DNA of 64,000 nucleotides from Gammaproteobacteria bacterium (GCA_013289615.1 JABCZO010000014.1:1-64000); one strand, 5' to 3'. Numbered from the stretch's first letter, positions 9,002 through 18,242 are shown. A program made the numbers and translations. Notes: generated by a model not told the origin, from the letters alone.

Positions 9002-10639
9002 TTGCCTGCACATCATAGCGATGCGCTGATCATCGGCGGCGGCCATAACGGGCTGGTGTGCGCAGGCTACCTTGCGGCTGCGGGACTGACGGTCACTGTG
9101 CTCGAGCGCCGCCAGGTGGTCGGCGGCGCGGCGGTCACCGAGGAATTTCATCCGGGCTTTCGCAACTCGGTGGCGGCCTACACCGTCTCGCTGCTCAATC
9201 CCAAGGTCATCCGTGACCTCGACCTGCCCACGCACGGCCTCAGCGTGGTTGAGCGGCGGCTGTCGAATTTCCTGCCGACCGAAGATGGGCGTTACCTCGC
9301 CGTCGGCGCCGGCCGCACGCGTGCCGAGGTCGGCAAGTTCTCGAGCGCCGATGCGGCGCGGCTCGACGCCTACAGCGCCAGGCTCGATCGCATCGCCGAC
9401 GTGCTGCGTGCGCTGGTGCTGCAGACGCCGCCGAACGTGGTGGCGGGCGGCTGGCGCCAGGCGTTGCCTGAGCTGCTGCGCGCCGCGCGCGTCGGCAAGT
9501 GCATCGCCGGACTCGACATGCCGCTGCGCCGCGAGTTGCTGCAGCTGTTCGCCACCTCCGCCGGCGATTATCTGGATCGCTGGTTCGACAGCGATCCGAT
9601 CAAGGCCGTGTATGGATTCGACGGCATCGTCGGCAATTACGCCAGCCCATTCACGCCCGGCTCGGCCTACGTGCTGCTGCATCACGTGTTCGGCGAAGTC
9701 AACGGCAGGAAGGGCGTGTGGGGCCACGCCATCGGCGGCATGGGCGCCATCACGCAGGCCATGGCACGCTCGGCGAGCGCGCGCGGCGCCGACATCCGTG
9801 TCGGCGCGCCGGTGCGCGAAGTGCTGGTCGAGCGCGGCCGCGCAGTCGGCGCGCTGACAGACGCCGGCGAGGAATTTCGCGCCTCGGCCGTGATCTCCAA
9901 TCTCAATCCGAAGCTGCTGTACCTGAAACTGCTGGATGCGGCGGTGCTGCCGGCCGACTTTCGCGAACGCATCGAGCACTGGCGCTGCGGCTCGGGCACT
10001 TTCCGCATGAACGTCGCGCTGGCGGAGCTGCCCGATTTTCGCTGCCTGCCCGGCAAGGCGATTGCCGATCATCACACCGCCGGCATCATCATCGCGCCGA
10101 CCCTGGCCTACATGGAGCGCGCCTACTTCGATGCGCGCCTGCACGGCTGGTCGGCCCGGCCGATCATCGAGATGCTGATCCCGTCAACGCTCGACGACAG
10201 CCTCGCGCCGCCTGGACAGCACGTCGCCAGCCTGTTCTGCCAGCACGTCGCGCCGCAGCTTCCGAACGGCGAGTCCTGGGACAGCCATCGCGACACAGTT
10301 GCCGATCTGATGATCGACACCGTCAATGCGCATGCGCCGAACTTCAAGGCCGCGGTACTCGCTCGCCAGATCATGAGCCCGCTGGATCTGGAGCGTACCT
10401 TCGGCCTGGTGGGCGGCGATATCTTCCATGGCGCGCTCAGCCTGGATCAGCTGTTCTCGGCGCGACCGGTGCTCGGCCACGGCGACTACCGCGGCCCACT
10501 GCCGGGCCTGTACATGTGCGGCGCAGGCACGCACCCCGGCGGCGGCGTCACCGGCGCGCCCGGTCACAATGCGGCGCGCGAGGTGCTGCTCGATTTCCGG
10601 CGCCGGCGCCTGCGCCGGCACCCGCGCGTCGGACCGTGA
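9002..10639 (+). CDS. PYROXD2-like FAD-dependent oxidoreductase (phytoene-desaturase superfamily)
   Basis: A 545-residue flavoprotein. The ADP-binding fold is at the extreme N-terminus ('DALIIGGGHNGLVCAGYLAA', then 'VLERRQVVGGAA'), and the C-terminal FAD motif is 'YMCGAGTHPGGGVTGAPGHNAA', typical of the PYROXD2/CrtI-like NAD(P)/FAD oxidoreductases. The frame stays open far upstream, but that part is antisense to the antiporter; TTG 9002, with AAGAGGG about nine bases upstream, places the Rossmann fold directly after the start as in relatives. Its substrate is unknown; in bacteria such proteins often sit in amine, carotenoid or aromatic catabolic neighbourhoods. It may share the about 70-base divergent control region with the antiporter-dioxygenase pair. 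Confidence 0.85.
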   Translation: MPAHHSDALIIGGGHNGLVCAGYLAAAGLTVTVLERRQVVGGAAVTEEFHPGFRNSVAAYTVSLLNPKVIRDLDLPTHGLSVVERRLSNFLPTEDGRYLAVGAGRTRAEVGKFSSADAARLDAYSARLDRIADVLRALVLQTPPNVVAGGWRQALPELLRAARVGKCIAGLDMPLRRELLQLFATSAGDYLDRWFDSDPIKAVYGFDGIVGNYASPFTPGSAYVLLHHVFGEVNGRKGVWGHAIGGMGAITQAMARSASARGADIRVGAPVREVLVERGRAVGALTDAGEEFRASAVISNLNPKLLYLKLLDAAVLPADFRERIEHWRCGSGTFRMNVALAELPDFRCLPGKAIADHHTAGIIIAPTLAYMERAYFDARLHGWSARPIIEMLIPSTLDDSLAPPGQHVASLFCQHVAPQLPNGESWDSHRDTVADLMIDTVNAHAPNFKAAVLARQIMSPLDLERTFGLVGGDIFHGALSLDQLFSARPVLGHGDYRGPLPGLYMCGAGTHPGGGVTGAPGHNAAREVLLDFRRRRLRRHPRVGP

Positions 10640-10690
10640 CGCTGGCGCGGTGAGGCCCGATCGCATCGCCGTCGAGCAGGATGGTCGAGC

Positions 10691-11806
10691 TTAGCCGGGC
10701 GCGCGCGGCGGCAGGTTGAGCAGTCGCGCCGCGTTGCCGCCCAGGATGGCAGCGCGATCCGAATCGCTCAAGCCCGGCACCGCTTCGAGCAGCCGATGCA
10801 CGTCATGGTCCGCCATGTCGTAGGGATAATCGGTGCCGACCACCACCTGGCCGGCTCCGACCTCGGCGATCAGGTGCCGCAGCTGCTCCGGGCGATAGAC
10901 GATGCTGTCGAAGAAGATCTGGTGCAGGTAACTGCTCGGCGCGCGCCGGCAGCCACGCGCGTCCGGCCGCACCTGCCAGGCATGATCGGAACGGCCGATA
11001 TACGAGGCGATGTAGCCGCCGCCGTGCGCGGCCAGGATCTTGACGCCCGGGTAGCGGTCGAGCGTGCCGCCGAAGATCAGGTACGACAGCGCCACCGCGG
11101 TCTCGAGCGGCTGGCCGATGCTGTTCGACAGGTAATGTCGGTTGAGCCGCTCCCCGAGCGAGCTGCCGAGCGGATGCAGGAACACCAGGCAGCCGAGCTG
11201 CTCGACGCGCGCCCAGAAGCGCTCGAATTTCGGATCGGCCAGCTCCAGGCCGTCCACCATCGACGACACCTCCACGCCGCGCAGTCCGAGCGTCTGCACC
11301 GCATGCTCGAGCTGCTCAATCGACAGTTCCGGGTGCTGCAGCGCTACGCTGCCCAGCCCCACCAGCCGGTCCGGGTGCTGCGCCACCAGCGCGGCGATGT
11401 GCTCGTTGATCAGGCGGCAGATCTGGCGCGCGAGCTGCGGATCGGCCCAGTAGTAATACTGATTCGGTGCCGGGCTCAACAGCTGCATGTCCACGCCCAT
11501 CGCGTCCATGTCCTGCAGGCGCAGTGCCAGACTGGTCAGTTTCGGCAACGCCGCCTTGAGCATCACGTTGACCGTGTAGTCGAAACTCTCCCTGCCCAGC
11601 ATGCGCGGCTGCAGTTCGCGCTCGGCGAGTTTCTGCGGCCGCTCGGCCACCAGCTGCTCGGCGGCAAGCGTCAGTGCGTGGCAGTGCATATCGACGGTCA
11701 GCGTGCGCCGGCGTCCGCGTACCGTGCCCGTGGTGCGCGCCAGCGTGTCATGCGCCGCGCGCGCACCGGCGCCCGATCCGCAGCAATGCACCAGCGTAGC
11801 GGCCAT
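10691..11806 (-). CDS. ACMSD-like amidohydrolase/decarboxylase
   Basis: A 371-residue member of amidohydrolase family 2 (the ACMSD, gamma-resorcylate and 5-carboxyvanillate decarboxylase group). Metal-binding motifs: 'DMHCHA' (His41, His43), 'VFLHPLG', 'ILAAHGGGY' and 'VVGTDYPYD'. These enzymes usually perform non-oxidative decarboxylation of an aromatic or muconate-type acid, more rarely lactone hydrolysis. The roughly 38 residues before the HxH motif are longer than usual and low in conservation signals, so the true start may be internal. It is the last gene of the leftward operon, four bases after the epimerase stop, and convergent with the flavoprotein gene. The exact substrate cannot be read from the sequence. 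Confidence 0.85.
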   Translation of the reverse strand: MAATLVHCCGSGAGARAAHDTLARTTGTVRGRRRTLTVDMHCHALTLAAEQLVAERPQKLAERELQPRMLGRESFDYTVNVMLKAALPKLTSLALRLQDMDAMGVDMQLLSPAPNQYYYWADPQLARQICRLINEHIAALVAQHPDRLVGLGSVALQHPELSIEQLEHAVQTLGLRGVEVSSMVDGLELADPKFERFWARVEQLGCLVFLHPLGSSLGERLNRHYLSNSIGQPLETAVALSYLIFGGTLDRYPGVKILAAHGGGYIASYIGRSDHAWQVRPDARGCRRAPSSYLHQIFFDSIVYRPEQLRHLIAEVGAGQVVVGTDYPYDMADHDVHRLLEAVPGLSDSDRAAILGGNAARLLNLPPRAPG

Positions 11807-11809
11807 GGG

Positions 11810-12754
11810 TCAGATCGGCTCGAGGGCGCGTGTCACCAGCTCATCCACGCTGCCGTCATGGCGAAAGCCGGCCGCCTCCGAGCGCGGACACAGCAGCGGC
11901 GGGTAGCTGGCGAACTGCGCCTGCAGCGCTCGGTCGGGGCGATAGCTCACGCGGCGTAGCACCTCGCTGCCGTGCCGCCGCGCGATCGCTGCCACCACCG
12001 ATGCGATCGACACATGCAGCACCGGCAGCAGCCAGGTGCGCTGCGCGGCGATCTGCGGCGCGCCGAGCTGCGCGGCATGCATCAGGTTGTCCACGATGCG
12101 CGGTCGCGACATGAACCAGCTCATGCCCTCGGGCCCCACCGGGCAAACGAATTCCCTTCCAGCCGACAGCTCGCGTATCAGATCGCTCAGGAACAGCGAC
12201 AGCATGCCCTTTGATGGCGGCCGCGCCACGATGCCCGGGATGCGGACCGAGCGGCCATCGACCAGGCCGCGGCGGCCGTAGTCCGCCACCAGGTATTCTC
12301 CGATCAGCTTCTGCGCGCCGTAGCTTAAGGTAGGCAGCGGTATCGTCTGCTCATCGATCACACCCGGCATCGGCACGCCATAGACGCCGATGCTGCTCGC
12401 GAACACCAGCTTCGGTGTACCCCCGGCCAGTCGCAATGCCTCCAGCAGCCCCAGGGTCGAGTGCAGGTTCACTTTCATGCCGAGCTCGAAGTCGCGCTCG
12501 GCCGCACCGCCCGGCACGCTCGCCAGGTGAAACACGCAATCGACGCCGCCCTCGATGCTGCGCTCGAGCGCCGAGCGCTCGCTGATATCGGCCTCGACGT
12601 AGCGCAGGCGCGCATCGTCGATGCGATCGGCGATGCGCTGATCGAGCACCGTGATCAGCGACGCCGCCCGGCCGTCGATGCTCGCGCCGCCGCGCAGCCG
12701 CGCCACCAGTGCCTGGCCGATGAAGCCCTGACCGCCGACCACCAGGATCCTCAC
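11810..12754 (-). CDS. NAD-dependent epimerase/dehydratase-type SDR, DenD-like
   Basis: A 314-residue extended SDR. The start is taken as GTG 12754, which follows the stop of the preceding gene and has AGGA upstream, and puts 'VRILVVGGQGFIGQALV' (GxxGxxG NAD motif) at the N-terminus. Other motifs: 'DCVFHLASVPGG', 'KLVFASSIGVYG' and the catalytic 'YGAQK' (YxxxK). The body ('NLHSTLGLLEA', 'GRSVRIPGIVARP', 'SKGMLSLFLSDLIRE') resembles D-erythronate dehydrogenase (DenD) and related C2-dehydrogenases of sugar acids more than sugar-nucleotide epimerases. Within this catabolic operon a sugar-acid or hydroxy-acid oxidation is therefore the best guess. An open extension upstream, overlapping the FAH gene, was rejected. 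Confidence 0.8.
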   Translation of the reverse strand: MRILVVGGQGFIGQALVARLRGGASIDGRAASLITVLDQRIADRIDDARLRYVEADISERSALERSIEGGVDCVFHLASVPGGAAERDFELGMKVNLHSTLGLLEALRLAGGTPKLVFASSIGVYGVPMPGVIDEQTIPLPTLSYGAQKLIGEYLVADYGRRGLVDGRSVRIPGIVARPPSKGMLSLFLSDLIRELSAGREFVCPVGPEGMSWFMSRPRIVDNLMHAAQLGAPQIAAQRTWLLPVLHVSIASVVAAIARRHGSEVLRRVSYRPDRALQAQFASYPPLLCPRSEAAGFRHDGSVDELVTRALEPI

Positions 12755-12764
12755 GACGCGATCC

Positions 12765-13754
12765 TCATGGTGCTTTCGCCGGCACCACACGCTGATCGAT
12801 CGCACCGAAGATAGAATGGCCGCCGGCATCGAGCATCTCCATGCGCACCCGATCGCCGAATTTCATGTACTCGGTGCGCGGCCTGCCGTGGTCCAACAGC
12901 TCGATCCCGCGGCGCTCGGCGATGCACGCCGAGCCGACGCTACGGTAGTCCGGATTGGAGATCGTGCCCGAGCCGATGATGGTGCCGGCGCTCAGATTGC
13001 GCGTGCCCGCGGCATGCTCGATCAGTTGCTCGAAACTGAAGCCCATCGCGCTGCAGTCCGGATGGCCGAACTCATTGCCGTTCCAATACACCCGGATCGG
13101 CAGCCGCACGCGGCCGTCGCGCCAGGCGTCTCCCAGCTCATCGGGCGTGACCGCCACCGGGGCGAAGCTGGTCGCGGGCTTGGACTGCACGAAACCGAAG
13201 CCGGTCTTGATGTCCTTGCCGGCCAGCACCCGCAGGCTCCAGTCGTTGAGCAGCACCAGCAGCTTCAGGTGCGCGCCGGCCTGCGCCGCGCGCGTGCCCA
13301 TCGGCACGCGATCGACGATGATCCCGACTTCGCCCTCAAAGTCGATGCCGTCCTGTTCCGAGGGCAGCGGCACATCGGCGGCGGGTCCGAGAAAATCGTC
13401 GCTGCCGCCCTGGTACATCAGCGGCCGGGTGTGCTTCTCGGGCGGCGGCGTGAGGCCAAACACCTGTTCCATCAGATCGCCGTGGCTGTGAAACGCCGAG
13501 GCATCGAGCCACTGCCAGGCGCGCGGCAGCGGCGCCACCAGCTGGGTCACATCGAGCGCGAACGAGCCGGCGGCATGGCCCTCGTTGAGCGCCGCGTACA
13601 GCGCCTGCAGCTTCGGCTCGCAGACCTGCCAGGTCTCGAGCGCCTGCTGCAGCGTCGCGGCTATCGACACGGCTACCACCGCGCGCGACAGATCTTTTGA
13701 TACCACCAGCAGCTTGCCATCGATGCTGCCGCCCTGGAGCGTCGCCAGTTTCAC
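12765..13754 (-). CDS. Fumarylacetoacetate hydrolase-family protein (FAH type, with N-terminal domain)
   Basis: A 329-residue protein. The start is GTG 13754, with AGGAG seven bases upstream, giving the family's usual opening 'VKLATLQGGSIDGKL'. The C-terminal FAH fold carries 'DGIDFEGEVGIIVD' (metal-binding Glu residues), 'LLVLLNDWSLR', 'GKDIKTGFGFVQSKPATSFAPV' and 'GTIIGSGTISN'. The sequence 'FVQSKPATSFAP' is typical of true fumarylacetoacetases and close relatives that cleave C-C bonds of beta-diketo acids. It sits between an SDR and the DenD-like gene. Together with a second FAH protein at 17214-18242 the operon encodes two distinct C-C or tautomer-type hydrolases, which points to a pathway with two 1,3-diketo or acylpyruvate-like intermediates. 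Confidence 0.85.
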   Translation of the reverse strand: MKLATLQGGSIDGKLLVVSKDLSRAVVAVSIAATLQQALETWQVCEPKLQALYAALNEGHAAGSFALDVTQLVAPLPRAWQWLDASAFHSHGDLMEQVFGLTPPPEKHTRPLMYQGGSDDFLGPAADVPLPSEQDGIDFEGEVGIIVDRVPMGTRAAQAGAHLKLLVLLNDWSLRVLAGKDIKTGFGFVQSKPATSFAPVAVTPDELGDAWRDGRVRLPIRVYWNGNEFGHPDCSAMGFSFEQLIEHAAGTRNLSAGTIIGSGTISNPDYRSVGSACIAERRGIELLDHGRPRTEYMKFGDRVRMEMLDAGGHSIFGAIDQRVVPAKAP

Positions 13755-13785
13755 CAACCGTCTCCTGTGTCTTGAGGGGGAATCT

Positions 13786-14556
13786 TCAACTGAGCGGCCG
13801 CCCGCCATCCACGGCGATTACGGCACCGGTGGTGAAGGTCAGTTGCGTCACCGCGGCCACGACCGCCCGGGCCACTTCCGCCGGCAGCGCCAGCCGGCGC
13901 AGCGGCGTGCGCGCAGCCTGCTCATCGCGCCAGGCCTGATCGAGCGACTTGACGAACGGCGTATCCACCAGCCCCGGTGACACCGACACCACCCGGATGC
14001 GCGGCGCCAGCGCACGTGCCAGCGAGCGGCTCATATTGTCGAGCGCGGCCTTGGAGGCGCAATAGGCGACGTTGCTGCCCATTGCCGTGAGGGCGGCGAT
14101 CGAGGACAGGTTGATGACCACCCCGCCTCCGGGCAGCTCACTGCGCTCCAGCAGCGGCTTGAGCGCCCGCACCGCCGCGAACGCGCCGCGTACGTTGACC
14201 GCGAAGATCGCGTCGAACAGTGCATCGTCGAGCTGCTCGAGATCGCCGTGCGGCACGAAGCGCGTGGTGCCCGCCGCGTTCACCAGCACATCACAGCGCT
14301 GGCAGCGCCGCGCAAGCTCCGCCGCCATCGCGCTCAGTGCGTCGCTGTCGGTCACCGGCGCCACCAGCGCGAAGTGACCCGTGCCGGGCAGCTCGGCCGC
14401 AAGCTTCGCGGCCGCCGTCGCCGATCGATGATAACCCACCGCGATGCGAAAGCCGGCGCTGGCAAGGGCGCTGCAGATCGGCACGCCCAGGCCGCCGGTC
14501 GCCCCGGCGACCAGTGCCACCGGCAACGCCGCGCCGGTCGCGCCAGAGCCCGCCAT
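13786..14556 (-). CDS. Short-chain dehydrogenase/reductase (FabG-like)
   Basis: A 256-residue classical SDR. Visible motifs are 'LVAGATGGLGVPI' (TGxxxGxG variant with Ala in place of Thr), 'DVLVNAAGTTRF' (NAG), 'VVINLSSIAAL' (catalytic Ser) and 'YCASK' (YxxxK), followed by 'IRVVSVSPGLVDTPF' and a C-terminal 'GAVIAVDGG'. It is an NAD(P)-dependent alcohol/ketone oxidoreductase of unknown substrate. The ATG at 14556 follows the HisD-like gene stop by two bases, so the two are coupled. The next gene (FAH) starts about 30 bases downstream. It is the second SDR of the operon. Confidence 0.86.
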   Translation of the reverse strand: MAGSGATGAALPVALVAGATGGLGVPICSALASAGFRIAVGYHRSATAAAKLAAELPGTGHFALVAPVTDSDALSAMAAELARRCQRCDVLVNAAGTTRFVPHGDLEQLDDALFDAIFAVNVRGAFAAVRALKPLLERSELPGGGVVINLSSIAALTAMGSNVAYCASKAALDNMSRSLARALAPRIRVVSVSPGLVDTPFVKSLDQAWRDEQAARTPLRRLALPAEVARAVVAAVTQLTFTTGAVIAVDGGRPLS

Positions 14557-14558
14557 CC

Positions 14559-15848
14559 TCAGGCTGCCTTGTTCTTACCGTAGCGGCGCACGCGCAGGTC
14601 GGCCTGCTCCTTGTGGCCGGCGAAGCCCTCCAGCGCGCACAACCGCGAGCAATAGCTGCCGATCAGCGCGCTGGCCTCATCGGTCAGTACCCGCTGATAG
14701 GTGCAGGTCTTGATGAACTTGCCTACCCACAGCCCGCCGGTGTAGCGCGCCGCCTTCATCGTCGGCAGCGTGTGATTGGTGCCGATCACCTTATCGCCGA
14801 ACGCCACGTTGGTCCTGGGCCCCAGAAACAGTGCCCCGTAGTTGCTCAGGCGCTCGAGGAAGTAGTCCGGGTCGCGCGTGAGTACCTGCACGTGCTCGCT
14901 GGCAATCCTCTGCGCCTGCGACACCATCTCCTCGAGCGTGTCGGTGAGTATGATCTCGCCGCAGTTCTGCCAGGCGACACGCGCCACGTCCGCCGTGGGC
15001 AGCCAGGACAGCTCCTGCTCGATCGCCGCGGGCAGCTCCTGCGCCAGACGCGCCGAATTGGTCAGCAGTACCGCCGGGCTGCCCGGGCCGTGTTCGGCCT
15101 GGCCGAGCAGGTCCACCGCCGCCATCTGCGCATCGCACGAGTCGTCGGCGATTACCAGCGTCTCGGTCGGGCCCGCCAGCAGGTCGATGCCTACGCGGCC
15201 GAACAGCTGCCGCTTGGCCTCGGCCACATAGGCGTTGCCCGGACCCACGATCATGTCCACCGCCGCGATGTGCTCGGTGCCCAGCGCCATCGCCGCGATC
15301 GCCTGCACGCCGCCGAAGGCGTAGATCTCGTCCGCCCCGCCCATGTGCATCGCTGTCACGATCGCCGGGTGCGGCGCGCCGCCGAACGGCGGCGCGCTTG
15401 CGATCACACGCTTCACACCGGCCGCCTTCGCGGTCACCACGCTCATGTGGGCACTGGCCACCATCGGGTAGCGCCCACCGGGCACGTAGCAGCCGACACT
15501 ATTGACCGGAATGTTCTTGTGGCCCAGCACCACACCGGGCAGCGTCTGCACTTCGATATCGCACAGCGTCGATTTCTGCGCCAGCGCGAAATTGCGGATC
15601 TGCGCCTGCGCAAATTCGATGTCGCGCTTGACCGGCTCGGGCACCACCGCAAGGCAGGCCTCGATCTGCTGCTCGCTCAGGCGGAAACTGGCCGGCGACC
15701 AGTGGTCGAACTTCTGCGAATACTCGCGCACCGCCTGCTCGCCGTTGGCGGCGATATTCTCCAGGATCGCCTCCACGCTCTTCCTGACCTCGGCTTGCCT
15801 GCCGGCGGCGGCTTCGGCCGTTTGTCCGCTCTTCAGGTAACGAATCAT
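14559..15848 (-). CDS. Histidinol-dehydrogenase-family dehydrogenase (catabolic paralogue)
   Basis: A 429-residue HisD-family NAD-dependent alcohol dehydrogenase. The start is ATG 15848 in an ATGA overlap with the preceding stop and has AAAGGAG upstream. Family residues are present: the zinc-site region '[11 protein letters not shown]' (Gln and His), 'ASEHVQVL' (Glu-His catalytic pair), '[14 protein letters not shown]' (Asp) and '[12 protein letters not shown]' (His). No other histidine gene is nearby, and all neighbours are catabolic, so it probably oxidises a primary alcohol through the aldehyde to an acid, as HisD-like HpsN does for dihydroxypropanesulfonate. The substrate remains unknown. 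It is not a pseudogene: length and metal ligands are complete. Confidence 0.85.
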   Translation of the reverse strand: MIRYLKSGQTAEAAAGRQAEVRKSVEAILENIAANGEQAVREYSQKFDHWSPASFRLSEQQIEACLAVVPEPVKRDIEFAQAQIRNFALAQKSTLCDIEVQTLPGVVLGHKNIPVNSVGCYVPGGRYPMVASAHMSVVTAKAAGVKRVIASAPPFGGAPHPAIVTAMHMGGADEIYAFGGVQAIAAMALGTEHIAAVDMIVGPGNAYVAEAKRQLFGRVGIDLLAGPTETLVIADDSCDAQMAAVDLLGQAEHGPGSPAVLLTNSARLAQELPAAIEQELSWLPTADVARVAWQNCGEIILTDTLEEMVSQAQRIASEHVQVLTRDPDYFLERLSNYGALFLGPRTNVAFGDKVIGTNHTLPTMKAARYTGGLWVGKFIKTCTYQRVLTDEASALIGSYCSRLCALEGFAGHKEQADLRVRRYGKNKAA

Positions 15849-16150
15849 TGCGCATCTCCTTTGCTCACGGCCAGGTAATGCTCGACCGCGGGCGGCGCGG
15901 AAAAAAACGGTCCCAGCAGCGCCCGCCACTGCTGGAACTGCAGCGAGCCGCGAAAACCCACCATGTGGTGCTCGACCGTGAGCCACTGCACCAGCAGCAG
16001 GTAGCGGCCATCGGTCTCGATACATCGATGCAGCTGGTGCGAGACGAAACCCGGCATCGCCGATATCAGCTTACGCGCCTCGGTGAATGCGCTCTCGAAC
16101 TGCGTCTTGTGCGCCGGGGCGATAGTCAGCACCGCAACTTCCAGAATCAT
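15845..16150 (-). CDS. Small ABM-domain (antibiotic biosynthesis monooxygenase-like) protein
   Basis: A 101-residue dimeric ferredoxin-like-fold protein: '[21 protein letters not shown]', '[17 protein letters not shown]', '[18 protein letters not shown]'. This pattern matches ABM/YgiN-type proteins, which act as cofactor-free oxygenases or ring-opening and isomerase helpers, or have unknown roles. The ATG at 16150 overlaps the upstream lactonase stop (ATGA), and its own stop overlaps the HisD-like start (ATGA), so it is translationally coupled on both sides. The C-terminal '[14 protein letters not shown]' is also typical of the family. A longer upstream start would lie inside the lactonase gene and was rejected. 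Confidence 0.78.
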   Translation of the reverse strand: MILEVAVLTIAPAHKTQFESAFTEARKLISAMPGFVSHQLHRCIETDGRYLLLVQWLTVEHHMVGFRGSLQFQQWRALLGPFFSAPPAVEHYLAVSKGDAQ

Positions 16151-17190
16151 GTCGGACCTCGCTTGTAGCTCTCGTTCCAATGCACCATCGGCAGGCCGGG
16201 CACCGGCGAGCGCAGGTACGGTATCGTGGTACCGCGCAGGCTGCCGATGTAGAGCGTGTGCAGGTCCGGGCCGCCGAAGGTCAGGCTGGCGGTCCACGGC
16301 GCCAGCGTGCCGCCGCAGGCCATCATCACCTCCGGCGTGACCGTGCCGGCGAAGAAGTGTCGATCGAACTCGTTCACTCTGGCCGCATCGGCATCCTCGA
16401 ACAGGATCAGCTCGTCACCGGCCGGAGTGATGGCGGCGATCCGGTCCGAGATCACGTAAGTCATCCACAGGTTGCCGATGGCGTCGAAGGCAAAACCGTC
16501 GGGAATGCCCTTGAGCTGCGACGGCCCGTAGACTTCGCGGTCCGTCAGGCGGCCATCGCCGTGCAGGCGCAGGCGCGAAATGCGCCGCGCATTGCTCTCC
16601 ACCACGTACAGCCACTGCTCGTTCGCATCCAGGCGTATCTCATTGGTGCCGACGAAACCGTCGGCCGCGATGCGGATGCCACGCTCATCGATCAGCGCGA
16701 CATAGCCGTCGGCGAGCTTCTCGTTGATCGATCGGGTCCAGGGTTTCGCGCGCGTGGTGACCGTGAGCCAAATGCGTTGCCTCGAGTCGCGCAGCACGAA
16801 GTTGACCTTGCCAAGCGGCGTGCCGTCGATGTGCGTATACAGAACGCGGCTCTCGCCGCCGCGCGTCATGCGTTCGAGCGAATCGGTGCCGAAGTTCGCG
16901 ATCAGGAAATCGCCGTTGTCCGCAAATGCGAGCCCGTTGGGCAGCGTACCCTGCAACATGTAGCGCTCGCTGGTGGCGGCTGCGGCGCCGAAGCGCGTAT
17001 CGACCGTCTGGGCGATGAGTTGCTGGCTGCCGTCAGGATTTATGCGCATCACGCCGCCGCGCGCATCGGCACTCCAAAGCGTGCCATCGCGCTCGGCCAG
17101 GATGCATTCCGGGCGCTGCAGGTCGCGGCCGACGCTGCCAACGCTGGCGCGCTCGAGCTGCCAGCCGATGAGCGGGTTGCGGCTGGTCAT
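16147..17190 (-). CDS. SMP-30/gluconolactonase-like lactonase
   Basis: A 347-residue six-bladed beta-propeller of the SMP-30/gluconolactonase/LRE family. Signature segments: 'LQRPECILAERDGTLWSAD' (metal-binding Glu), 'LPNGLAFADNGDFLIANF', 'VGTNEIRLDANEQWLYVVES' and 'GIPDGFAFDAIGNLWMTYV' (Asp). These Ca/Zn/Mg lactonases open sugar or aromatic-derived lactones. Two starts are possible: ATG 17190, used here, and a TTG at 17217 that would overlap the preceding FAH stop (TTGA) and has GGAAG nearby. No signal peptide is seen, so it is probably cytoplasmic. In the operon it could hydrolyse the lactone formed by one of the dehydrogenases. Confidence 0.82.
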   Translation of the reverse strand: MTSRNPLIGWQLERASVGSVGRDLQRPECILAERDGTLWSADARGGVMRINPDGSQQLIAQTVDTRFGAAAATSERYMLQGTLPNGLAFADNGDFLIANFGTDSLERMTRGGESRVLYTHIDGTPLGKVNFVLRDSRQRIWLTVTTRAKPWTRSINEKLADGYVALIDERGIRIAADGFVGTNEIRLDANEQWLYVVESNARRISRLRLHGDGRLTDREVYGPSQLKGIPDGFAFDAIGNLWMTYVISDRIAAITPAGDELILFEDADAARVNEFDRHFFAGTVTPEVMMACGGTLAPWTASLTFGGPDLHTLYIGSLRGTTIPYLRSPVPGLPMVHWNESYKRGPT

Positions 17191-17213
17191 GGGTCTGCCA
17201 CGGCTGCTGGCGG

Positions 17214-18242
17214 TCAAAGCGCTTCCGCCGCGCAGGTATTGCGCTGCGTGCCCAGCCCCACGAGCGGTCCGGTGACCGTGCCTTCCATGACATCGCCGGG
17301 TTTGAGCAGCACGCCGTGATGGATGCCGTTGCCCGAGGGCGATCCGGTGCAGATCAGGTCGCCCGGCTGCAGCACCATGAAGCTCGACAATGTCTCGATC
17401 AGGCGTGCGCAGGAGAAGATCATGTCGTCGGTACCCTCATCCTGCATGACGCGGCCGTTGTGCTTGAGCGTGATATGCAGCCGCTGCGGATCGCCGACGA
17501 ACTGCGCCGGCACCAGGTACGGCCCGGTCGGCAGCGCGCTCGGTGCGCACTTCGACCCCACCCAGTCCATGCCCATCTCCTGCATGTCGCTGCGGTTCAC
17601 ACGCTCGCGGATGGTCAGGTCGTTGACCACCATGTAACCGGCCACGTACTGCAGGGCAGCCTCGCGGCTGACAAAGCGCGCCCGTTTTCCGATCACCACC
17701 CCCAGTTCCAGTTCCCAGTCCATGCTGCTCACGTCCGGCGGCAGCGTCACGGTGTCGTGCGGACCGATCATGGTCGAGTTGGCCTTGATGAAAAAAAACG
17801 GCGTGCCGTGCAGCCGCCGGTCGGTCATTTTCTTGACGCCAAATTCTCGCCGCTGTTCCGGCGTCATGCCCTCGGTCTCGGGCCGCAACTGCGCCACCAC
17901 GATATCGACCACGTGCTTGAAGTAGTTGGCGCCGGAACAGATGATGTTGCGCGAGCGCACCGGGGGGTGCAGCTGCAGCGCCTCGACCGGCGCCATCGCC
18001 CGCTGCAGCCCCGGGTCCGCCCCCGATCCGATCGTCTGCGCCACACGCTGCAGCGTCGGATAGTTACGCTGCCATTCATCCAGCACCGACAACGTGCTGC
18101 CGTCGCTGTGAAAGTCGAGGCCCGCGCGCGCCGCAAAGGCCTGCACGGCGCTGAACGCGATCGCGCGTTCGGCGACCACCAGGGCGCCGAACGGGGTGCA
18201 GCCCGCGGCCGAAAACGTAGCCAGTTTGAAGGTGATTGCCAT
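17214..18242 (-). CDS. Second FAH-family hydrolase
   Basis: A 342-residue FAH-fold protein, distinct from the one at 12765-13754. It has 'NIICSGANYFKHV', 'TPFFFIKANSTMIGPHD', 'MDWELELGVVIGKRARFV' (catalytic metal Glu residues), 'VAGYMVVNDLTIRERVNRSD' and 'LICTGSPSGNGIHHG'. This layout is that of 2-hydroxyhepta-diene-dioate isomerase, acylpyruvase and 2,4-diketo-3-deoxy-sugar-acid hydrolases. It is the first gene of the tight operon, downstream of a promoter-like TATAAT at about 18304. The N-terminus 'MAITFKLATFSAAGCTPFG' is the normal family opening. The precise reaction is unknown. Confidence 0.86.
   Translation of the reverse strand: MAITFKLATFSAAGCTPFGALVVAERAIAFSAVQAFAARAGLDFHSDGSTLSVLDEWQRNYPTLQRVAQTIGSGADPGLQRAMAPVEALQLHPPVRSRNIICSGANYFKHVVDIVVAQLRPETEGMTPEQRREFGVKKMTDRRLHGTPFFFIKANSTMIGPHDTVTLPPDVSSMDWELELGVVIGKRARFVSREAALQYVAGYMVVNDLTIRERVNRSDMQEMGMDWVGSKCAPSALPTGPYLVPAQFVGDPQRLHITLKHNGRVMQDEGTDDMIFSCARLIETLSSFMVLQPGDLICTGSPSGNGIHHGVLLKPGDVMEGTVTGPLVGLGTQRNTCAAEAL

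Noticed and set aside
14559..15848. Histidine biosynthesis gene hisD
   Set aside because: No his gene in the neighbourhood; it lies in a catabolic operon and overlaps an ABM-domain gene.
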